DNA from: Novosphingobium terrae
Lineage (GTDB): Bacteria > Pseudomonadota > Alphaproteobacteria > Sphingomonadales > Sphingomonadaceae
NCBI RefSeq assembly: GCF_017163935.1
Contig: NZ_JABVZR010000001.1
Coordinates: 62,001 to 126,000 of the forward strand
DNA length: 64,000 nt
Direction of reading: 5' to 3'
A model generated the notes under the pieces. The model was not told the origin of the DNA, ran no database searches, and saw nothing but the letters and a program-made list of their open reading frames with translations. Positions 59,422 through 64,000 of this stretch are shown here, in pieces. The position numbers and the translations under genes are program-made. Each line of letters begins with the position of its first letter. Positions within the stretch are counted from its first letter, which is position 1.

Positions 59422-60600
59422 TCATTGCTGTGGGGCGGGTCCGGCCTTTGCGCGGGGGTTGCGCTCAGGAGCATGCCGGATGCGTCCATTCTCGGTCATT
59501 GTAAGGCTTGCGCCGCGCCAATCAATCTTTCGAGCGATCAGGCTGACGCAAAAGATGGCGAAGCCTAGCACATCGCCCGCCGCGATGCACCATAGGGGTG
59601 CCGCCTTTCTGCGCGCTGTACGACGAATGGCGAAGGCAACGGCCAATCGTGTGGCGATGGCGCAACAGATGGCGATGGTGGCGGCAGCTGGCGCGAAGGG
59701 CAGGGCGAGCAGGGCCAGCGGCAGAGGCTGGGTGATGATAGAGCCGGCATGGCCGCCGGGGTTGAGGTCACGGATGGTCACGGCCCAGCGCAGGAAATGA
59801 CGCCAGAGTTCGGCCAGACTGCCCTCATCCCCGGCGTGGTCCAGCAGGATCGGGGGCACGGCGATGGTCAGGCCCTGTGCTGTGACGGCGGCGCCCATGG
59901 CGTGATCGTCGGCCAGCACATCGGCGAAACTTTCGAAACCGCCGATGGCGTTGAGAGTCTCGCGTCGCAGGGCGATGGTCGACCCCATGCAGGGCTGGGC
60001 GAGGCCATGCGCCAGGGCGAAGATCATGTTGGGCGTCTGCTGGAAGGAGATCATCGCCGCGCCGATCTGGCTCCACGGCCCAGCGTCGCCGCGCCCGATA
60101 TAGAGGCAGGTGGCCAGCCCCACGCCCGGCTGATCCAGCGCGGCGGTGACGGTGGAGAGGTAATCGCGCTCCACCACCATATCGCTGTCGGAGAGGATCA
60201 ATATGTCGTGTTTGGCCAGCGGCATCATGGCGGCAAGATTGCCGATCTTGCCATTGGCGCCGGGCAGGCGAGGGCCGGGGTTCAGCGCGATATCGGCGTG
60301 GGGATGGGCGGTGATCAGCGCTTCGATGCCGGGGCGGGCCTTGTCCTCGGGCGTGTTGATGCCGCAGACCATCTGCACCGGTCCGGTATAATCCTGCGCC
60401 AGAAAGGTGGCCAGATTGGCGGTGAGATTCGGCTCGGCGCCATAGAGCGGCTTGAGCAGAGTCACCGGTTCGGCGCGCGTGGCTTGGGGCGCAGGCTTGG
60501 CGAAAAAGCGCCTCATCGCATGGACAAGCGCCAGCTGATACGCCGACCCCACCCCCGAAAGGGCGGCGAGCGCAACACCGATGGCCTGAATCCCGTGCAT
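59422..60600 (-). CDS. hpnI: Hopanoid biosynthesis glycosyltransferase HpnI
   Basis: A 392-aa membrane-bound GT2 (ceramide glucosyltransferase-like) that adds GlcNAc to bacteriohopanetetrol. A short N-terminal helix (about 5-28) is followed by VTLLKPLYGAEPNL, ILILSDSDMVVERDYL (DxD) and the acid DDHAMG, with Q/RxxRW as LRWAVTIRDLNPG, then C-terminal helices. ATG at 60600 is preferred to one at 60618, which lies in the palindromic repeat. Divergent from hpnA. Confidence 0.91.
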   Translation of the reverse strand: MHGIQAIGVALAALSGVGSAYQLALVHAMRRFFAKPAPQATRAEPVTLLKPLYGAEPNLTANLATFLAQDYTGPVQMVCGINTPEDKARPGIEALITAHPHADIALNPGPRLPGANGKIGNLAAMMPLAKHDILILSDSDMVVERDYLSTVTAALDQPGVGLATCLYIGRGDAGPWSQIGAAMISFQQTPNMIFALAHGLAQPCMGSTIALRRETLNAIGGFESFADVLADDHAMGAAVTAQGLTIAVPPILLDHAGDEGSLAELWRHFLRWAVTIRDLNPGGHAGSIITQPLPLALLALPFAPAAATIAICCAIATRLAVAFAIRRTARRKAAPLWCIAAGDVLGFAIFCVSLIARKIDWRGASLTMTENGRIRHAPERNPRAKAGPAPQQ

Positions 60601-60611
60601 GGCGCGCCCAT

Positions 60612-60650
60612 AAAGCATCGTGCGAAAAAGTGGGAACCGGTTTTTCGCGA
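60612..60650. repeat. Alphaproteobacterial GTGGGAACCGGTTTTT palindrome, copy 2
   Basis: TAAAGCATCGTGCG then AAAAAGTGGGAACCGGTTTT and TCGCG on the plus strand, in the hpnI/hpnA divergent gap. The core AACCGGTT is palindromic and the flanks GCGAAAAA/TTTTTCGC extend it. Same family as 54711-54746. Confidence 0.82.
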
Positions 60651-60718
60651 AAACGATACGGCAACGACAAAATCTAGCTGCTTTGCATGCCGCATAAAAG
60701 CCTTTAGGAGGCCGCGCT

Positions 60719-61735
60719 GTGACTGCTCCAGACACCTCTATCACCCCCGGCATCACTGTGGTGACCGGCGTCGCCGGCTTTCTTGGCAGCGCTGTGGCGC
60801 GCGCTCTGGCGGCGCAGGGCCGCACTGTGCGTGGCGTGGTGCGCGGCTCGTCGCCGCGTGCCAATCTGGCGGATTTCCCCGGCGAGTTGGTCGAGGCCGA
60901 TCTGCGCGACGAAGACGCCGTGGCCAAGGCGATGCAGGGCGCGGGCGCGCTGTTCCATGTGGCGGCGGACTATCGTCTCTGGGCGCGCGACCCCGAAGAG
61001 ATCGTGCGCAACAACCTCACCATGACTCAGGCCGTGATGGGCGCGGCGCTGAAGGCGGGCGTGGGCCGGGTGGTCTACACCTCCAGCGTGGCGACGCTGC
61101 TGCCGCTCGATGGCGCGGTCTCGGATGAGAACCATCCTGCCACGCCAGAACAGGCCACCGGCGCCTACAAGCGCAGCAAGGTGGTGGCCGAAAGGCTGGT
61201 CGAGGAGATGGTGGCCAAACAGGGTCTGCCCGCCGTGATCGTCAACCCCTCCACGCCGATCGGCCCGCGCGATGTGCGCCCCACGCCGACCGGGCGCGTG
61301 GTGGTGGAGGCCGCCAACGGCAAGATGCCTGCCTATGTCGATACGGGGATGAACCTCGTCCATGTCGATGATGTGGCGCGCGGCCATCTGCTGGCCGAGG
61401 CCAAGGGGAAGATCGGCCGCCGCTATGTGCTGGGCGGCCAGGATGTGACTCTGGGGCAAATGCTGGCGGATATTGCGGCTCTGGCGGGGCGCAAGCCGCC
61501 CAAGGTGAAGCTGCCCATCGCGCCGCTCTTCCCGATTGCCGCCGTGGCCGAGCTGGGCGGGATGCTGACCGGCAAGGAGCCTTTCGTTACCCTCGATTCG
61601 CTGCGTATGGCGCGGCACCGCATGTTCTATTCCAGCGCGCGGGCGCAGGTGGAGCTGGGCTATCACGCCCGCCCCTATCTCGAAGCCTTGCGTGATGCCG
61701 TGGACTGGTTTCGCGATGCGGGCATGATTCGATGA
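60719..61735 (+). CDS. hpnA: Hopanoid-associated sugar epimerase HpnA
   Basis: A 338-aa extended SDR with VVTGVAGFLGSAVARAL as nucleotide motif and GAYKRSKVVAE as Y-x3-K, Ser in YTSSVATL. HpnA is conserved in hopanoid clusters and presumed to act on the sugar headgroup; its reaction has not been fixed. It uses GTG at 60719 with AGGAGG at 60706-60711. It starts a tightly coupled plus-strand run: ATGA overlap to hpnB and onward to hpnC and hpnD. Confidence 0.92.
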   Translation: MTAPDTSITPGITVVTGVAGFLGSAVARALAAQGRTVRGVVRGSSPRANLADFPGELVEADLRDEDAVAKAMQGAGALFHVAADYRLWARDPEEIVRNNLTMTQAVMGAALKAGVGRVVYTSSVATLLPLDGAVSDENHPATPEQATGAYKRSKVVAERLVEEMVAKQGLPAVIVNPSTPIGPRDVRPTPTGRVVVEAANGKMPAYVDTGMNLVHVDDVARGHLLAEAKGKIGRRYVLGGQDVTLGQMLADIAALAGRKPPKVKLPIAPLFPIAAVAELGGMLTGKEPFVTLDSLRMARHRMFYSSARAQVELGYHARPYLEALRDAVDWFRDAGMIR

Positions 61736-62841
61736 CCCTGCTTGGCATTCTGGTTGCACTGATCTGGATCGGCCTGACGTTAACAGGCTTCTGGACCTGC
61801 CGCGAGCGTGACACCAACGCCCCGCTGGCCCGGCCCGATGTCTGGCCCGAGGTGGTCGCCGTGGTGCCCGCGCGCGATGAGGCCGATGTAATCGCCCGCT
61901 CGATCGGCAGCCTTGCCGCTCAGGATTATCCCGGCCGCTTTCGTATCGTGCTGGTGGATGATAATTCCAGCGACGGCACTGGCGATATCGCCCGCGCTCT
62001 GGGCTCGGATCGGCTGACCGTCATCAGCGGCCAGCCTCTGGCTGCTGGCTGGACGGGGAAGCTGTGGGCGGTGCATCAGGGCATTGCCCAAGCGGGCACG
62101 CCGCAGTTCCTCTGGCTGACCGATGCCGATATCGAACACGCCCCCGATACGCTGCGCACGCTGGTGGGCATCGCGCTGGGCGGGCGGCGTCGGCTGGTGT
62201 CCTTTATGGCCAAGCTGCATTGTAACACTTGGGCCGAAAAGCTGCTGATCCCGGCGTTTATCTGGTTCTTTATGATGCTCTACCCCTTCAACTGGGTGAA
62301 CCGACGCGGGCCTGTTGCGGGCGCGGCAGGCGGCTGCGTGCTGGTGGAGCGCTCGGCGCTGGAAGAGGCAGGCGGCATCGCCGCCATGCGCGGCGCTCTG
62401 ATCGATGACTGCACGCTGGGCGGCCTGATCAAAAAGACCGGCCCGATCTGGTTGGGTCTGACCGACCGCAGCCGCTCGATCCGGCCTTATACCGGCTGGC
62501 GCGAGATCGGCATGATGATCGCCCGCAGCGCCTATGCGCAATTGCGCTACAATCCCGCGCTGCTGGTGGTGACGGTGCTGGGGTTGGCGCTGGTGTTTCT
62601 GGCGCCATGGGCCTTGGCTTTCACGCAGATCGGGGTCGCGGGTTGGGGCGGGGGCCTCGCCTGCGGGTTGATGCTGGCGCTTTACCTGCCGGTGCTGGCT
62701 TTCTATCGCCGCTCGTCGCTGTGGGTGGTGGCGCTGCCGCTGGTGGCGGTGTTCTATCTGGGCTGCACGCTCTATTCGGCGCAGGCCTATTACCGGGGCC
62801 GGGGGGGCATGTGGAAAGGGCGGGCGCAAGCCGCGAGATGA
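61732..62841 (+). CDS. hpnB: Hopene-associated glycosyltransferase HpnB
   Basis: A 369-aa GT2 with an N-terminal helix, VVAVVPARDEADVIARSIGSL, LVDDNSSDGTGDIAR, LTDADIEH (DxD) and GALIDDCTLGGLIKK, then three or four C-terminal helices. It is conserved in hopanoid clusters, but its product is not known. Overlaps hpnA and hpnC by 4 bp each. Confidence 0.92.
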   Translation: MTLLGILVALIWIGLTLTGFWTCRERDTNAPLARPDVWPEVVAVVPARDEADVIARSIGSLAAQDYPGRFRIVLVDDNSSDGTGDIARALGSDRLTVISGQPLAAGWTGKLWAVHQGIAQAGTPQFLWLTDADIEHAPDTLRTLVGIALGGRRRLVSFMAKLHCNTWAEKLLIPAFIWFFMMLYPFNWVNRRGPVAGAAGGCVLVERSALEEAGGIAAMRGALIDDCTLGGLIKKTGPIWLGLTDRSRSIRPYTGWREIGMMIARSAYAQLRYNPALLVVTVLGLALVFLAPWALAFTQIGVAGWGGGLACGLMLALYLPVLAFYRRSSLWVVALPLVAVFYLGCTLYSAQAYYRGRGGMWKGRAQAAR

Positions 62842-63689
62842 CTGAAACAACCCTCAATGCCTCGGACCTTGCCAGCGGCAAGAACCACAAGACCGAGAAC
62901 TTCCCCGTCGCCAGCTGGCTGGTGCGCCCCGATGCGCGCGCGCCGATCATGGCCTATTACCGCTTCGCCCGCGCCTCGGACGATGTGGCCGATGACGAAA
63001 GCACCAGTTCAGCCGAAAAGCTGCGCCTGCTCGCCCATATGCGCGCCGGGCTGGAGGGCAAAGGTTCTCCTGAGGCGATGGCACTGGGCGATGTCTGCCG
63101 GGAGCGCGGCATCGATCTCGCCCATGCCCACGATCTGCTCGATGCCTTTGTGCAGGATTGCCGCGTCAACCGTTACGAGGATTGGGAAGGGCTGATCGGC
63201 TATTGCCGCCTCTCGGCCATGCCGGTGGGCCGCTATGTGCTGGACGTACATGGCGAGGATCGCGCGACATGGGCGATGAACGATGCGCTCTGCGCCGCGC
63301 TGCAGGTGATCAATCACCTTCAGGATTGCGGCAAGGATTACAAGGGGATCGACCGGGTCTATATCCCCGTGCCGATGCTCAACGCGGTCGGGCTGGATGA
63401 AAGCGCGCTGGGGCGTGATCGTGCCGATCCCCGCCTGCTGGGCGTGATCCGCCTGTTGGCCGAAAAGACGCAAGGCCTGCTACGGCAGAGCGCCGGTTTC
63501 TCCCGCGTGATCCGCGACGCGCGCCTCTCCGCCGAAGTGGCGATCATTCAAACCCTGGCCGAGGATCTGACGCGGATGCTGCTCACCCGCGATCCGCTGG
63601 CCGACAAGGTGCATCACGGCAAGGGCAGGGCGGCGTGGCTGGCCCTCACCGCCGTGGCGCGCAACAGCATTTCAAGGATTACCGCATGA
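62838..63689 (+). CDS. hpnC: Hydroxysqualene synthase HpnC
   Basis: A 283-aa trans-isoprenyl-diphosphate synthase-like enzyme of the three-step HpnCDE path: it turns presqualene diphosphate into hydroxysqualene. First Asp-rich motif is ASDDVADDE (about 46-54), the second NHLQDCGKDY (about 158-167). It opens with SGKNHKTENFPVAS, typical of HpnC. It starts in ATGA with hpnB and overlaps hpnD in the same way. Confidence 0.94.
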   Translation: MTETTLNASDLASGKNHKTENFPVASWLVRPDARAPIMAYYRFARASDDVADDESTSSAEKLRLLAHMRAGLEGKGSPEAMALGDVCRERGIDLAHAHDLLDAFVQDCRVNRYEDWEGLIGYCRLSAMPVGRYVLDVHGEDRATWAMNDALCAALQVINHLQDCGKDYKGIDRVYIPVPMLNAVGLDESALGRDRADPRLLGVIRLLAEKTQGLLRQSAGFSRVIRDARLSAEVAIIQTLAEDLTRMLLTRDPLADKVHHGKGRAAWLALTAVARNSISRITA

Positions 63690-64000
63690 CCACCGCCCCC
63701 CTCACCATGCAGGACCTGCAGGCCAAGGTTTCGGGCAGCAGCTTCTACGCGGGCATGCGCATCCTGCCGAAAACCGAGCGCGAGGCGATGTTCGCCATCT
63801 ACGGCTTCTGCCGCATGGTCGACGATATCGCCGACGACCAGCAGACACCGCGCGACCAGCGCGGCGCGGCGCTGGATGAGTGGGTGCAGGGCATCCATGC
63901 GCTCTACCATGGCGGCGAACCGGGCGTGGCGGCGTTCCTTGCGCAGGCCGTGCGCGATTTCGATCTTCAGGAGGAGGATTTCCTCGCGGTGATCGATGGC
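63686..64000 (+). CDS. hpnD: Presqualene diphosphate synthase HpnD (N-terminal 105 residues, cut by window end)
   Basis: Condenses two farnesyl diphosphates to presqualene diphosphate. The visible part has SGSSFYAGMRILPKTEREAM and FCRMVDDIADD, the substrate-binding and first Asp-rich motifs of this family; the second Asp motif is outside the window. ATG at 63686 overlaps the hpnC stop (ATGA). hpnE and the hopene cyclase gene are expected downstream. Confidence 0.93.
   Translation, partial: MTTAPLTMQDLQAKVSGSSFYAGMRILPKTEREAMFAIYGFCRMVDDIADDQQTPRDQRGAALDEWVQGIHALYHGGEPGVAAFLAQAVRDFDLQEEDFLAVIDG

Noticed and set aside
60601..60618. ATG at 60618 as the start of hpnI
   Set aside because: It lies within the scattered palindrome family sequence; ATG at 60600 suits the protein's N-terminus and avoids it.

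Overview
The window is about 64 kb of GC-rich chromosome from a Gram-negative alphaproteobacterium, most likely a sphingomonad (Novosphingobium/Sphingomonas-like). Grounds: a complete-looking hopanoid (hpn) cluster with the squalene genes hpnCD, an OmpA/TonB envelope, a LOV-HTH photoreceptor of the EL222 type, an FzlA-like GST, and two copies of the AAAAAGTGGGAACCGGTTTT palindrome family that is scattered through alphaproteobacterial genomes. No phage, transposase, CRISPR array or rRNA was seen; gene density is high and most neighbours overlap by 1 to 8 bp.

Layout. (1) 0-9 kb: the start of ugd, a three-hairpin tandem repeat before a 66-aa TTG-start protein, an SGNH-SGNH-MBOAT set that looks like a glycan O-acetylation machine, a SleB-type hydrolase, an OmpA-like porin with a clear terminator, a TonB-like protein and a glycine-zipper protein. 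(2) 9.4-10.2 kb: two identical tRNA-Leu(CAG) genes in a 266-bp tandem duplication, each with its own -35/-10 promoter, then the first of four large nested palindromic intergenic elements. (3) 10-12.5 kb: GST, polysaccharide deacetylase, ybaK. (4) 12.6-26.1 kb: one minus-strand run of 12 tightly packed genes: rfbF-rfbG-rfbH (CDP-4-keto-3,6-dideoxyglucose), an HpcH-type aldolase, a YerE-like ThDP enzyme, a HAD phosphatase, an SDR, Wza-like and Wzz-like export proteins, and a gtrB-gtrA-glycosyltransferase cassette. It reads as synthesis of a branched-chain dideoxy sugar followed by polysaccharide export and glycosyl decoration; the aldolase plus phosphatase are additions that known yersiniose loci lack. 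(5) 26-49 kb: mostly housekeeping and accessory genes (GT39, cytochrome c'/b561 pair, RBBP9-cysK, LOV-HTH, acyltransferase, aminotransferase, bile-acid symporter-like carrier, kdgK, tas-like reductase with a palindromic operator, PAP2 phosphatase, DEAD helicase, HI0933 flavoprotein, subtilase lipoprotein, dapD, glutaminyl cyclase, dipeptidase), with three more copies of the nested palindromic element. (6) 48-64 kb: hopanoid region. hpnN heads a minus-strand group with a DUF2334 deacetylase, an unnamed membrane protein, a DUF2141 protein and a GT4 glycosyltransferase; hpnL stands divergently; hpnI-hpnJ-hpnK-mlaA run on the minus strand and hpnA-hpnB-hpnC-hpnD on the plus strand, the last one cut by the window end.

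How they work together: HpnD and HpnC make hydroxysqualene for hopanoid synthesis; HpnI, HpnK and HpnJ are the known set that builds the cyclitol-ether head group of bacteriohopanetetrol; HpnN moves hopanoids to the outer membrane, and MlaA, HpnL and the linked DUF genes are candidates for further lipid trafficking or modification. The sugar operon and SGNH/MBOAT set supply surface polysaccharide. The most promising poorly described items are the aldolase-containing branched-sugar operon, the unstudied genes coupled to hpnN, the nested palindromic element family, and hpnK, which has no ordinary start codon and a run of eight G next to its beginning. All function calls rest on motif reading and remembered family features; no database search was possible.
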